DNA from: Brevundimonas sp.
GTDB lineage: Bacteria; Pseudomonadota; Alphaproteobacteria; Caulobacterales; Caulobacteraceae
Length of the DNA stretch: 64,000 nucleotides
Direction of reading: 5' to 3'
Assembly: GCF_030704825.1 (NCBI RefSeq)
Contig: NZ_JAUYNX010000022.1
Span: 62,001-126,000, forward strand
In this document: positions 1 through 8,401 of the stretch, in pieces
Numbering within the stretch: position 1 is the first letter of the stretch
Layout: the number at the start of each line of letters is the position of its first letter
Position numbers and translations under genes: made by a program
Notes under the pieces: model-generated
What the model was told of the DNA's origin: nothing
What the model saw: only the letters and a program-made list of their open reading frames with translations
Databases searched by the model: none

Positions 1-680
1 TAGATGGCGTCGGGGGCCACGACTTCGGCCCTGGTGCGGGCGGCGACCTCAGCCAGCAGGGCCGTGTTGACGTCCGTCATGATCAGTTTGGCGCCGGCCG
101 CGTAAAGCTTGTCGGCCAGGTAACCGCCGACGTGGCCGATGCCCTGGAGCGAGACGGTCAGGCCGGTCAGATCGTCCTGCTTCCACAGGCGGCGCGCGGC
201 CAGCAGGGTCGAGCGGTAGACGCCCTCGGCGGTGACGGGGCTGGGATCGCCCGAGGCTTCGGGACCGTCGTTCAGGCCCAGCACATAGGGGGTGACCTTG
301 CGGGCCTCGGCGATGTCGGCGACCGAGACGCCGACGTCTTCCGCCGCATAATAGATGCCGCCCAGCGTATCGACGGCGCGGCCGAAGGCGCGGAACAGCT
401 CGGGGGATTTCTGGGTCCTGCTGTCGCCGATGATGACCGACTTGCCGCCGCCCATTTCCAGATCCGCGACGGCGTTCTTGTAGCTCATGCCCCGCGACAG
501 GCGCAGCACATCCTCGAGGGCCTCGGCGCTGGAGGCGTAGTTCCACATCCGGGTGCCGCCGACGGCCGGGCCGCGGGCGGTTGAGTGAACAGCGATAATG
601 GCGCGCAGGCCGGTCTTTTCGTCAAAGACCGCATGAACGCCTTCGTGGTTCGCGAAGGACGGGGAATCAAACAGCGTCAT
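1..680 (-). CDS. Glu/Leu/Phe/Val dehydrogenase family protein, C-terminus beyond the window
   Basis: NAD(P)-dependent oxidative deamination of an amino acid, most like leucine or phenylalanine dehydrogenase; cytosolic. The reading frame opens with an ATG at 680 (MTLFDSPSF) and runs off the left edge after about 226 residues. The N-terminal dimerisation and substrate domain is recognisable: GPAVGGTRMW, the LSRGMSYKNAVADLEMGGGK segment that carries the catalytic lysine, and then YYAAEDVGV. The Rossmann half starts at VSLQGIGHVGGYLA (GxGxxG). The family is usually about 350 residues, so roughly one third is missing here. It is transcribed leftwards from a promoter in the gap 681-767. Substrate preference cannot be read from the sequence; valine, leucine or phenylalanine dehydrogenase are all possible. 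Confidence 0.9.
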   Translation of the reverse strand, partial: MTLFDSPSFANHEGVHAVFDEKTGLRAIIAVHSTARGPAVGGTRMWNYASSAEALEDVLRLSRGMSYKNAVADLEMGGGKSVIIGDSRTQKSPELFRAFGRAVDTLGGIYYAAEDVGVSVADIAEARKVTPYVLGLNDGPEASGDPSPVTAEGVYRSTLLAARRLWKQDDLTGLTVSLQGIGHVGGYLADKLYAAGAKLIMTDVNTALLAEVAARTRAEVVAPDAI

Positions 681-767
681 GCTCACTTGAGCGTCTCCCG
701 GGGTGTTTTTTTGTTGCGCGGGTGCTTACGCTCCGGCGCTTAACACCGCAAGCATGGCGGTTTCACG

Positions 768-1781
768 TCAGCGTGGGCGGGGCGTAACCCTCAGGGCCGG
801 CAGAACGGGGCCCGCCCCGGACGGCAGCGGCGCGGATGCGTCCCGCAGCCAGGCCTCTACGTCTCGATAGACGGTCTCGGCCTGCAGGTCGCGGTTCAGG
901 ATGTGCCAGCCGTCCGGATAGAAGCCGGTCCGCAGGTTCGGCCGTTCGCCCGCCCGCTCCAGCGCCCGCCGCATGGGGTCTTTCTGGATCACATTGTCGT
1001 GGCCGCCATACAGAAGCAGGGTCGGGGCGCGGACGTCGCCGAGCCGCATCGAGGCGGTCTCCATCAGGTCGACCAGGCCGTAGAGGGCGTCGATCCGGGT
1101 GGACAGGATGCTGTTGGGATCGCGGCCGTTGCGGAACAGCTCCAGCCGGTTGTCAGAGGCGGGATGGTCGCGGACCGCCCATTCCGGCGCATCGACCGGC
1201 CGTTCGCCCATGGCGCGGGCGGCGATCCACAGGCCGGCCGAATTGACCGGTCCCTGGGCCGTCCAGCCCCAGACGGCGGGGGCCAGCAGGATGACCCGGT
1301 CGGCGGCCGGCGGCCGGTCCGAACTGAAGCCGGCGATGGTCACGGCCCCGCCCATGCTTTCGCCCGCGACGGCGATGACGGCGCGGGGATATCTGGCGCG
1401 GGCCAGGGCCACAGCGGTGCGCAGGTCCTCGGCCATCCGCGCCTGCCCGGCCCAGACGCCGCGCCCCGGCGCCTCCCCGAAGCCGCGCTGGTCGACCGCC
1501 CAGGTCTCGATGCCGCGCTCGGCCCACCACGGTCCGGCCAGCCGGAATGAAGCGCGGCTGTCGTTCATGCCGTGCAGGGCGATGATGACGGCCCAGGGCT
1601 CGCCGGCGTCCGGCGCCCAGCGCGCCAGCGGCAGCCGCGCGCCGTCGTCCATGACCAGCGCCCGCGTCTCCAGGGCGGGGCCGGCGAAACCGGGCGGCGG
1701 GGTCATGGGGGGCTGGACGGCGGGCGTGGCGCAGGCGGCCAGGCTCAGCATCACGGTCAGGACGGCCAGGGCGCGGATCAT
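768..1781 (-). CDS. Lipoprotein alpha/beta hydrolase (monoacylglycerol lipase-like)
   Basis: Predicted serine hydrolase of 337 residues anchored as a lipoprotein. The N-terminus is a lipoprotein signal peptide ending in the lipobox LAAC, with the modified cysteine at residue 17. The nucleophile elbow GESMGG puts the catalytic serine at residue 142; the acid is probably the Asp in GGHDNV and the base the His in GWHILNRD. The oxyanion-side motif ALHGMND sits near residue 68. Fold and motifs resemble the lysophospholipase/monoacylglycerol lipase group. I chose the ATG at 1781 because it gives the signal peptide; a longer frame upstream only overlaps the neighbouring gene. The start overlaps the stop of the upstream UDG-family gene by 4 bp, so the two are probably co-translated. 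Confidence 0.85.
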   Translation of the reverse strand: MIRALAVLTVMLSLAACATPAVQPPMTPPPGFAGPALETRALVMDDGARLPLARWAPDAGEPWAVIIALHGMNDSRASFRLAGPWWAERGIETWAVDQRGFGEAPGRGVWAGQARMAEDLRTAVALARARYPRAVIAVAGESMGGAVTIAGFSSDRPPAADRVILLAPAVWGWTAQGPVNSAGLWIAARAMGERPVDAPEWAVRDHPASDNRLELFRNGRDPNSILSTRIDALYGLVDLMETASMRLGDVRAPTLLLYGGHDNVIQKDPMRRALERAGERPNLRTGFYPDGWHILNRDLQAETVYRDVEAWLRDASAPLPSGAGPVLPALRVTPRPR

Positions 1782-2377
1782 GACGTCAGGATGCCACGCA
1801 CCCGCGCGCGCAGCCATGGCAGCACCTCTTCGTCGAACCACGGATTCTTCCGCAGCCAGGCGGTGTTGCGCCACGACGGATGCGGCAGGGGCAGGATCGA
1901 CGGCGCATGGTCGCGCCAGGCCCGCACCGTCTCCGTCATATTGACCCCCGCCCGGTCGCCCAGAGCCCAGATCTGGGCGTGGCCCCCGACCAGCAGGGTC
2001 AGTTCGACCTCGGGCAGTTCCGCCAGCAGCCGCGGCCGCCACAGCTCGGCGCAGCGCCGCGGGGGTGGATAGTCGCCGCCGCTTTTTCCGCTTCTTTGGG
2101 GCGCCGTGCCTGGATAACAGAAGGCCTGGGCCGCCACGCCGATGCGGCGGTCGGCGTAGAAGGCCTCGTAATCGACGCCCAGCCACTGCCGCAGCCGGTC
2201 GCCCGAGGGGTCGGTGAACGGCAGGCCGCTCTCGTGAACCCGACGACCCGGCGCCTGGCCGCAGATCAGCAGCCGGGTTTCCGGAAAGACCCGGACCACC
2301 GGGCGGGGCGTGTGGGGAAGCTGGCCGAGGCAGGCCCGGCAGGCGCGGATGTCGGAAAGGACCTGTTCCAGGCTCAT
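1778..2377 (-). CDS. Uracil-DNA glycosylase family protein
   Basis: A 199-residue protein of the uracil-DNA glycosylase superfamily, predicted to remove uracil or a related damaged base from DNA. Motif A-like GQAPG is at residues 40-44 and the motif B-like HPS is at 166-168, within LPLPHPSWRN. The N-terminal CRACLG resembles the start of the Fe-S family 4 enzymes, but I do not see the full set of four cluster cysteines, so an iron-sulfur cluster is doubtful. It may belong to the less characterised UDG-like group. It is followed by the lipoprotein hydrolase with a 4-bp overlap and preceded by the DUF3253 gene with a 38-bp gap; all are on the minus strand and could form one operon. Confidence 0.82.
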   Translation of the reverse strand: MSLEQVLSDIRACRACLGQLPHTPRPVVRVFPETRLLICGQAPGRRVHESGLPFTDPSGDRLRQWLGVDYEAFYADRRIGVAAQAFCYPGTAPQRSGKSGGDYPPPRRCAELWRPRLLAELPEVELTLLVGGHAQIWALGDRAGVNMTETVRAWRDHAPSILPLPHPSWRNTAWLRKNPWFDEEVLPWLRARVRGILTS

Positions 2378-2415
2378 ATGATCACCGCTTGATCACCGCG
2401 AGCGGATCAAAAGGA

Positions 2416-2736
2416 TCAGGCGAACTCGTCATCGTCCTCGACGACGGGCGGCAGGGCCGCCAGCGCCGCGGCGGTCTCGGCCTCGGTCGGCAAACGCAGG
2501 CGGATGACGCCCTTGAAGGCGTTCGGGTCGACCGGCTTTCCCTTCTTGGTGATGGTCAGCCGGCCCTGACGCATCAGGCCCAGGGCGCAGGCGCGGACCT
2601 TGGGCAGCATCCGCTGCCATTGTTCGGGCTGCATCTCTTTCGCCACGTCGGACGGTTCGATGCTCTTGCCGCCGACGCCCCGGGGGTCGGCCTTCGCCAG
2701 TTTTTCGAAGATGGCGGTTTCGATGGGGTCGCTCAT
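2416..2736 (-). CDS. DUF3253 domain protein
   Basis: Small cytosolic protein of 106 residues matching the DUF3253 pattern: a helical segment PIETAIFEKL, then SIEPSDVAKEM, a central WQRMLPKVRACALGLMRQGRL, and the closing strand segment ITKKGKPVDP with IRLRLP. The arrangement looks like a winged-helix fold but the function is unknown. I chose the ATG at 2736 (MSDPIETA); an in-frame ATG at 2754 would add only six residues and enters the divergent promoter gap. The gene is divergent from the thioesterase gene starting at 2787. The C-terminus is acidic (VVEDDDEFA). Confidence 0.8.
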   Translation of the reverse strand: MSDPIETAIFEKLAKADPRGVGGKSIEPSDVAKEMQPEQWQRMLPKVRACALGLMRQGRLTITKKGKPVDPNAFKGVIRLRLPTEAETAAALAALPPVVEDDDEFA

Positions 2737-2786
2737 CGCGCCTATATGCTGCATTGCGAGAGCGATAGTAAGGCGGAGCGCGAACG

Positions 2787-3221
2787 ATGGTTCAGAAGGT
2801 CACGGTGACGGAGGGCGAGTTCGCCGGCTGGCAGATGTACGACCTGCACGGCACCTTCGACCAGGTGGTGGGGCCGTTCTACTTCAAGCCGGACGCCGAC
2901 GGCCGCATGCGCTGCGCCTTCCGGGCCGAGCCCAAGCACATGAACGCCGGGAACCGGATGCATGGCGGCTGCCTGATGACCTTCGCCGACATCGCCCTGT
3001 TCCAGACAGCCTATCAGGAGATGGAGGGGGCCTCGGGCGTCACCGTGTCGCTGGAGTCGACCTTCATCGACGGCGCCTATGTCGGCGAACTGGTGGAGGC
3101 GACCGGCGAGGTGATCCGCGCCGGCAAGAGCCTGATCTTCGTGCGGGGCCAGATCAACGCAGGCGCGCGCGTGCTGATGACCTTCTCGGGCGTGATCCGG
3201 AAATTCCGGCCGCGCGGCTGA
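2787..3221 (+). CDS. PaaI-family hotdog thioesterase
   Basis: A 144-residue single-domain hotdog-fold protein predicted to hydrolyse acyl-CoA or aryl-CoA thioesters. The signature is RMHGGCLMTFAD (His59, Gly60, Gly61, Asp68), where the HGG turn and the following acidic residue shape the active site, followed by the beta segments VSLESTFIDGAYVGELVEATGEV and SLIFVRGQI typical of the PaaI/YbgC group. A purine-rich GGCGGAG precedes the ATG. The gene converges on the TetR regulator, and the two stop codons abut at 3219-3224. The substrate cannot be predicted. Confidence 0.87.
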   Translation: MVQKVTVTEGEFAGWQMYDLHGTFDQVVGPFYFKPDADGRMRCAFRAEPKHMNAGNRMHGGCLMTFADIALFQTAYQEMEGASGVTVSLESTFIDGAYVGELVEATGEVIRAGKSLIFVRGQINAGARVLMTFSGVIRKFRPRG

Positions 3222-3836
3222 TCAGCCGTCGATGATGTCCTGGAGGATGGAGGCCATCCGGCGGTGCATCTCCTTGCATTCGGCGGGGCTCAGGCCGAAG
3301 CCGCCGGTGATCTCGCGGCTGACCGCCATGCCCATGACGAAGGCCGCGGCCAAGCGGGCGCGCACCGCCCCGTCGGAACCGCCCACCCATTCGGCGAAGG
3401 GGTTGAAGAAGCGCTCGTTGCCGGTGCGCTGGACCAGCTCCATGGCCTTGGTCGAACCCACCGAGCGCAGCAGGACCAGCAGGCCCTTCAGCTTGCTGTC
3501 GGACTTGGCCTCGTAGATCGCCTCGTGCGCCACGCGGCGGCCGAAGTCGGCGCGATCGCCCTCCATCAGCTCGGCCCCGTTCTCGCAGCTGTCGAGGACC
3601 GAGGTGAACAGGTCTTCCTTGGAGCCGAAATAGCGGGACACCAGGGCGGCGTCGACGCCGACGTCGCCGGCGATGTCGCGCATGCCGACGTCGTCATAGC
3701 TCTCGCGCGCGAAGCGTTCGCGGGCGGCGGTCAGTATGGCGGCGCGGGTCGCCTCGGCGTTCCTGGGCCGGGGCGCGACATGGCAAAACAATTCGTGAAC
3801 TCCGGAATAGCCCCAAAATGCATATGGCTTTGTCAA
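3222..3836 (-). CDS. TetR-family repressor of the RND pump (TipR-like)
   Basis: Transcriptional repressor, 204 residues from the TTG at 3836 or 189 from the TTG at 3791; there is no in-frame ATG or GTG near the N-terminus. The DNA-binding TetR domain is clear: RAAILTAARERFARE, then DDVGMRDIAGDVGVDAALVSRYFGSKEDLF with the helix-turn-helix. The C-terminal ligand domain is divergent. It is transcribed away from an AcrA/AcrB/NodT operon, the arrangement described for TipR and acrAB2-nodT in Caulobacter crescentus. Two inverted repeats lie in the shared promoter; the nearer one (3830-3849) covers the TTG at 3836 and a minus-strand TTGACA box, which argues that the true start is the downstream TTG at 3791. 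Confidence 0.88.
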   Translation of the reverse strand: MTKPYAFWGYSGVHELFCHVAPRPRNAEATRAAILTAARERFARESYDDVGMRDIAGDVGVDAALVSRYFGSKEDLFTSVLDSCENGAELMEGDRADFGRRVAHEAIYEAKSDSKLKGLLVLLRSVGSTKAMELVQRTGNERFFNPFAEWVGGSDGAVRARLAAAFVMGMAVSREITGGFGLSPAECKEMHRRMASILQDIIDG

Positions 3837-3849
3837 CCGCCGTTGACAA
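3830..3849. promoter_or_regulatory. Operator 1 in the TetR/RND divergent promoter
   Basis: Perfect 8-bp inverted repeat with a 4-bp spacer: TTGTCAAC, CGCC, GTTGACAA. It contains a TTGACA -35-like box on each strand (3843-3848 on plus; 3831-3836 on minus). A plus-strand CATTAA at 3866-3871 lies 17 bp further and could be the -10. Binding of the TetR protein here could block both directions. Confidence 0.75.
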
Positions 3850-3869
3850 GCGAAAGCGCGATCACCATT

Positions 3870-3889
3870 AAGTCACCGGGCGTTGACTA
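3870..3889. promoter_or_regulatory. Operator 2 in the TetR/RND divergent promoter
   Basis: Degenerate second copy with the same geometry: AAGTCACC, GGGC, GTTGACTA. The right half keeps GTTGAC. It begins exactly 40 bp after operator 1, about four helical turns, so two dimers would sit on the same DNA face. It lies just downstream of the proposed plus-strand -10. Confidence 0.6.
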
Positions 3890-3939
3890 CCGGCTTCCTC
3901 CCCGTTCGCCGCGTCGACAAAGACAGGGATCTACCTTTG

Positions 3940-5142
3940 ATGCGAACCGCGAAGATCGTGGCCGCGGCCGTCCTCATGACGACCGTGCTTTATGGCTGCT
4001 CCCAGAGAAGCGAAGCCCAGGCGCCGCCGGCCCCGGCCGTCACCGTCGCCACGCCGCTGGTGCGGGGGGTGCAGGACTGGGATGAATTCACCGGCCGGTT
4101 CGAGGCCACCCAGTCGGTCGAGGTGCGCGCCCGCGTCGGCGGCTATATCTCGGCCGTCCATTTCCGCGACGGCGACTATGTGCGGCGCGGCCAGCTGCTG
4201 TTCAGCCTCGACCCCCGCCCGGCACAGGCGGCCCTGGCCTCGGCCCGCGCGCAACTGTCGCAGGCCCAGGCCCAGCTGGCCCTGGCCCGCAGCGAACTGA
4301 CCCGGTCCGAGACCCTGCTGGAATCCCAGGCCGTCTCCCAGGCCGAGGTCGACACACGCCGCGGGGCCCTGCAGACGGCCCAGGCCGCCATCGCCGCGGC
4401 CAACGCCAATGTCCGCGCCCGCCAGCTGGATCTGGAATTCACCCGCGTCACCGCCCCGATCTCGGGCCGGGTGTCCGACCGCCGGGTCGACGCGGGCAAT
4501 CTGGTCGCCGGCGGGTCGTCGGCCGCCGACGTCCTGACCACCGTGGTGTCCAGCGCCCCGATCCACTTCGTCTTCGACGGGTCCGAGGCCGTGCTGCTGA
4601 AATACCAGCGGCAGGCCCGCAACGGGGCCGCGCCGATCCAGGTGCGGCTGCAGGACGAGACCGACTTCACCCGCTCGGGCACGCTCGATTTCACCGACAA
4701 CGCGGTGGATACGTCGTCGGGCGTGATCCGGCTGCGGGCCGTGATCCCCAACGCCGACGGCTTCCTGAAGCCCGGCATGTTCGGCCAGGCCCGACTGGCC
4801 GGCGCCGGAAGCTACAACGCCATGCTGGTGCCGGACGCGGCGATCGCCACCGACCAGGCGCGGCGCATCGTCTATGTGGTCGCCGCCGACGGTTCGGTGG
4901 CGCCCCGGCCGGTGGAGCTGGGGCCGCTGGTCGACGGGCTGAGAGTGATCCGGTCCGGGCTGCAGCCCACCGACCGCGTCATCATCGTCGGCGTCCAGCG
5001 CATCCAGGGTCCCGGCATGAAGGTGCAGGCGAAGACGGGCCAGATCCGCCCCGTCGCGCAGCGCGCCCAGCAGGCCCCGGTGACCCAGGCGGCTCCGGCC
5101 TCCAGCGCCACCTTCGCCAACAGCCTGTCGTCGGTCGACTGA
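3940..5142 (+). CDS. RND efflux periplasmic adaptor subunit (AcrA2-like lipoprotein)
   Basis: Membrane fusion protein of 400 residues that links the inner-membrane RND pump to the outer-membrane channel. The signal peptide ends in a lipobox LYGC with the lipidated cysteine at residue 20. In order come a barrel-sandwich half (VEVRARVGGYISAVHFRDGD), a long alanine/glutamine-rich coiled-coil hairpin (LASARAQLSQAQAQLALARSEL), the second lipoyl half (RVTAPISGRVSDRRVDAG) and the beta-barrel with the MFP-proximal region (VPDAAIATDQARRIVYVV). I chose the ATG at 3940; an upstream in-frame TTG lies inside operator 2. The permease follows after 7 bp. By context it is the AcrA2 counterpart of the TipR-controlled pump of Caulobacter. 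Confidence 0.93.
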   Translation: MRTAKIVAAAVLMTTVLYGCSQRSEAQAPPAPAVTVATPLVRGVQDWDEFTGRFEATQSVEVRARVGGYISAVHFRDGDYVRRGQLLFSLDPRPAQAALASARAQLSQAQAQLALARSELTRSETLLESQAVSQAEVDTRRGALQTAQAAIAAANANVRARQLDLEFTRVTAPISGRVSDRRVDAGNLVAGGSSAADVLTTVVSSAPIHFVFDGSEAVLLKYQRQARNGAAPIQVRLQDETDFTRSGTLDFTDNAVDTSSGVIRLRAVIPNADGFLKPGMFGQARLAGAGSYNAMLVPDAAIATDQARRIVYVVAADGSVAPRPVELGPLVDGLRVIRSGLQPTDRVIIVGVQRIQGPGMKVQAKTGQIRPVAQRAQQAPVTQAAPASSATFANSLSSVD

Positions 5143-5149
5143 TCCGGTC

Positions 5150-8100
5150 ATGAACATTTCCCGCTTCTTCATCGACCGGCCGATCTTCGCGGCCGTGATC
5201 TCGGTGTTCATCACCCTGCTGGGCGTCTTCGCCTATCCGCTGCTGCCGCTGTCGCAGTATCCGGAGATCGCCCCGCCGACGATCGCGGTGACCGCCGTCT
5301 ATCCGGGCGCCTCGGCCGAGACCATGGCCGAGACCGTGGCCGCGCCGATCGAGCAGGAGGTCAACGGCGTCGAGCGCATGCTCTACATCTCGTCCTCCTC
5401 GACCTCGGACGGGGTGGCGACGATCACCGTCACCTTCGAGCCGGGCACTGACCTGGACGCGGCCCAGGTGCTGGTCCAGAACCGCGTCTCGCTGGCCGAG
5501 CCGCGCCTGCCGGAGCCCGTGCGCCAGATCGGCGTGACGGTGAACAAGCAGCAGCAGGACTTCCTGCTGATCATCGGCCTGACCTCGCCCGACCGCAGCC
5601 TGGCCAACGACTATATCGGCAACTACGCCAACTCGGTGATCCGCGACCGGATGCTGCGCCTCGACGGCGTGGGCGCGGTCCAGGTGTTCGGCGGCGGCAA
5701 CTATTCGATGCGGGTGTGGATCGACCCCGCCAAGGCCGCCGCGCGCGGTCTGACGGCCCAGGAGATCGTCGGCGCCCTGCGCGGCCAGAACAGCTCGGCC
5801 GCCGCCGGCGCCATCGGCCAGCCGCCCTTTCCCACCAACGCCGCGGCCTTCCAGCTGCCGGTGCAGGTGCAGTCGCGCCTGAGCGATCCGGACCAGTTCA
5901 GCGACATCGTCATCAAGACGGATGCGCAGGGCCGCACCACCCGCGTCCGCGACGTGGCCCGGGTCGAGCTGGGCTCGCAGGACTACGGCATCCGCGGCTA
6001 TTTCGACGGCCAGCCGGGCGTCGCCCTGGCGATCCAGCAACAGCCCGGCGCCAATGCGCTGGAAACCGCGGAACTGGTCCAGGCCGAGATCGAGGCCGTG
6101 CGCGCCGAACTGCCCGCGGGCATGGCGATCTCCGTGCCCTACAACCCGACCGAATTCGTCGCCGAATCCGTCGAGGCGGTGCAGCACACGGTGTTCGAGG
6201 CCATGCTGCTGGTGGTGCTGGTGGTCATCGTCTTCCTGCAGACGTGGCGGGCGGCGATCATCCCGATCGTGGCCATTCCGGTCTCGCTGGTCGGCACCTT
6301 CGCCGTGCTGCTGGCCCTGGGGTATTCGATCAACTCGCTGTCGCTGTTCGGCCTGGTCCTGGCCATCGGCATCGTGGTCGACGACGCCATCGTCGTGGTC
6401 GAGAACGTCGAGCGCTACATCCGCATGGGGCTGACGCCCAAGGAGGCCGCCTACCGGTCGATGAAGGAAGTGTCCGGCGCCCTGATCGCCATCGGCCTGG
6501 TGCTGGTGGCCGTGTTCGTGCCGACCGCCTTCGTGCCCGGCATCCCCGGCATCTTCTACCAGCAGTTCGCGGTGACCATCGCCTCGGCCTCGGTGATCTC
6601 GCTGGTGGTGTCCCTGACCCTGTCGCCGGCCATGGCGGCCGTGCTGCTCAAGCCGCACGACCTGCATGGCGATCCCGAGCGCAAGCCCGGGATTCTCGGG
6701 AGCGCCGCCTATTATGGCGGCTGGGCCGGACGCCGGTTCAACGAGGGCTTCGACTGGCTGTCCGACAAATACGGCCGGCTGACCGCGCGTCTGGTGCGGA
6801 CCGTGGGGCTGGTGCTGGCCATCTATGTCGGCCTGCTGGCCCTGACCGCCTGGCGCGTCGTCGACACCCCGACCGGTTTCATCCCGGACCAGGACCAGGG
6901 CTATCTGATCGGCGTCATCCAGCTGCCCCCCGGCTCCTCGCTGGAGCGCACCGAGGCGGTGATGAGCCAGGCCCGGAACATCATCGAGAAGACCGAGGGC
7001 GTGGACGGCACCGTGGCCTTCGCCGGCCTCGACGGCACCAGCTTCTCGTTCGGCTCGAACGCCGCGACCATCTTCGTGCGGCTGGACGAGTTCGACCATC
7101 GCAACGCCGAGCAGTCGGCGGTCGCCCTTGCCGGCGCCATCACCGGCGCCACCTTCGGCATCGAGGAGGCCAACATCTTCGTCATCGCCCCGCCCGCGGT
7201 TCAGGGTCTGGGCAACGGCAACGGCTTCCAGATGATGGTCCAGGACCGGGGCGGCGCCGGCTATCGCGGCCTGGAGGGCGCCACCTTCGCCATGATGGGC
7301 GCGGCGGCCCAGGCTCCGACCGAGGTTCAGCAGGTGTTCTCGACCTACAACACCGGCTCGCCCCGGGTCTCGGCCGACGTCGACCGCGACAGGGCCCTGA
7401 TGATGGGCGTCCAGCCGAACGATGTGTTCGAGACGCTCGGCATCTATCTGGGCTCGTCCTACATCAACGACTTCAACTATCTTGGACGCACCTTCCGGGT
7501 GACGGCGCAGGCCGAGCCGGCGTCGCGGGACGACGTCGCCGACATCGCCAATCTGAAGACCCGCTCGGCCTCCGGCGCCATGGTGCCGATCGGCTCGGTG
7601 GCGACGCTGAGGGACGACTCCGGCCCGGCGCGGGTGGTGCGGTACAATCTGTTCCCCGCCTCCGAGCTTCAGGGACAGGCGGCGCCCGGCGTGTCGTCCG
7701 GCCAGGCGCTGGACGCCATGGAAGGTCTGGCCGCCAACGCCCTGCCGCCCGGGTTCTCGTACGAATGGACCGGACTGGCGCTGCAGGAGAAGGCGTCGTC
7801 GGGCGGGACCACCCTGGTCTTCCTGATGGCCGTGATCTTCGTCTTCCTGGTGCTGGCCGCCCAGTACGAAGCCTTCACCCTGCCGACGGCCGTGGTGCTG
7901 ATCGTGCCGATGTGCGTGCTCGCGGCCATGATCGGCATCGGCATAAGGGGGCTGGACAACAACATTCTGGTCCAGATCGGACTGGTGGTGCTGATCGCCC
8001 TGGCGGCCAAGAACGCCATCCTGATCGTGGAGTTCGCCAAACAGGCCGAGGAAGAGGAAGGGCTCAGCCGCTGGGATGCGGCGGTCAAGGCGGCGCGCAT

Positions 8101-8401
8101 CCGCCTGCGTCCGATCCTGATGACCTCGTTCGCCTTCATCTTCGGCGTCGTGCCGCTGATGCTGGCGACCGGTCCCGGGGCCGAGATGCGTCAGTCGCTG
8201 GGCACCGCCGTCTTCTCCGGCATGCTGGGCGTGACCCTGTTCGGCCTGATCTTCACCCCGGTCTTCTATGTGGTCAGCCGCTGGGCGGCCTCGAAGATCC
8301 CGCAGCGGCCCGAGAAGCCGCGCGGCGTGCCCACCACCCACGGCCTGCCGCCGCACGACGCCGATCCGGCGCCCGCGACGCCCCGGCTGGGAGACGCCTG
8401 A
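5150..8401 (+). CDS. RND multidrug efflux permease (AcrB2-like, HAE-1 family)
   Basis: Proton-driven inner-membrane drug exporter of 1083 residues, a normal length for the AcrB group. It opens with MNISRFFIDRPIFA and the first transmembrane helix. The two large periplasmic loops follow TM1 and TM7. The proton-relay motif GIVVDDAIVVVENVERY in TM4 places the essential aspartates near residues 411-412, and the TM10 lysine lies in ALAAKNAILIVEFAKQAEEEE. Hydrophobic blocks around residues 340-560 and 870-1040 give the usual twelve helices. The stop shares one base with the ATG of the outer-membrane gene (TGATG), so translation is probably coupled. It is regulated with its neighbours by the divergent TetR protein. 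Confidence 0.95.
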   Translation: MNISRFFIDRPIFAAVISVFITLLGVFAYPLLPLSQYPEIAPPTIAVTAVYPGASAETMAETVAAPIEQEVNGVERMLYISSSSTSDGVATITVTFEPGTDLDAAQVLVQNRVSLAEPRLPEPVRQIGVTVNKQQQDFLLIIGLTSPDRSLANDYIGNYANSVIRDRMLRLDGVGAVQVFGGGNYSMRVWIDPAKAAARGLTAQEIVGALRGQNSSAAAGAIGQPPFPTNAAAFQLPVQVQSRLSDPDQFSDIVIKTDAQGRTTRVRDVARVELGSQDYGIRGYFDGQPGVALAIQQQPGANALETAELVQAEIEAVRAELPAGMAISVPYNPTEFVAESVEAVQHTVFEAMLLVVLVVIVFLQTWRAAIIPIVAIPVSLVGTFAVLLALGYSINSLSLFGLVLAIGIVVDDAIVVVENVERYIRMGLTPKEAAYRSMKEVSGALIAIGLVLVAVFVPTAFVPGIPGIFYQQFAVTIASASVISLVVSLTLSPAMAAVLLKPHDLHGDPERKPGILGSAAYYGGWAGRRFNEGFDWLSDKYGRLTARLVRTVGLVLAIYVGLLALTAWRVVDTPTGFIPDQDQGYLIGVIQLPPGSSLERTEAVMSQARNIIEKTEGVDGTVAFAGLDGTSFSFGSNAATIFVRLDEFDHRNAEQSAVALAGAITGATFGIEEANIFVIAPPAVQGLGNGNGFQMMVQDRGGAGYRGLEGATFAMMGAAAQAPTEVQQVFSTYNTGSPRVSADVDRDRALMMGVQPNDVFETLGIYLGSSYINDFNYLGRTFRVTAQAEPASRDDVADIANLKTRSASGAMVPIGSVATLRDDSGPARVVRYNLFPASELQGQAAPGVSSGQALDAMEGLAANALPPGFSYEWTGLALQEKASSGGTTLVFLMAVIFVFLVLAAQYEAFTLPTAVVLIVPMCVLAAMIGIGIRGLDNNILVQIGLVVLIALAAKNAILIVEFAKQAEEEEGLSRWDAAVKAARIRLRPILMTSFAFIFGVVPLMLATGPGAEMRQSLGTAVFSGMLGVTLFGLIFTPVFYVVSRWAASKIPQRPEKPRGVPTTHGLPPHDADPAPATPRLGDA

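Noticed and set aside
1782-2186. N-terminal extension of the lipoprotein hydrolase frame upstream of 1781
   Set aside because: It overlaps the UDG-family gene in another frame, is Arg-rich, and the lipoprotein signal begins at 1781.
5716-8400. A plus-strand frame running from inside the permease into the NodT gene, as if one 1374-residue protein
   Set aside because: Only the part from 8401 (NodT) has protein character; the first two thirds are a shifted frame of the permease.
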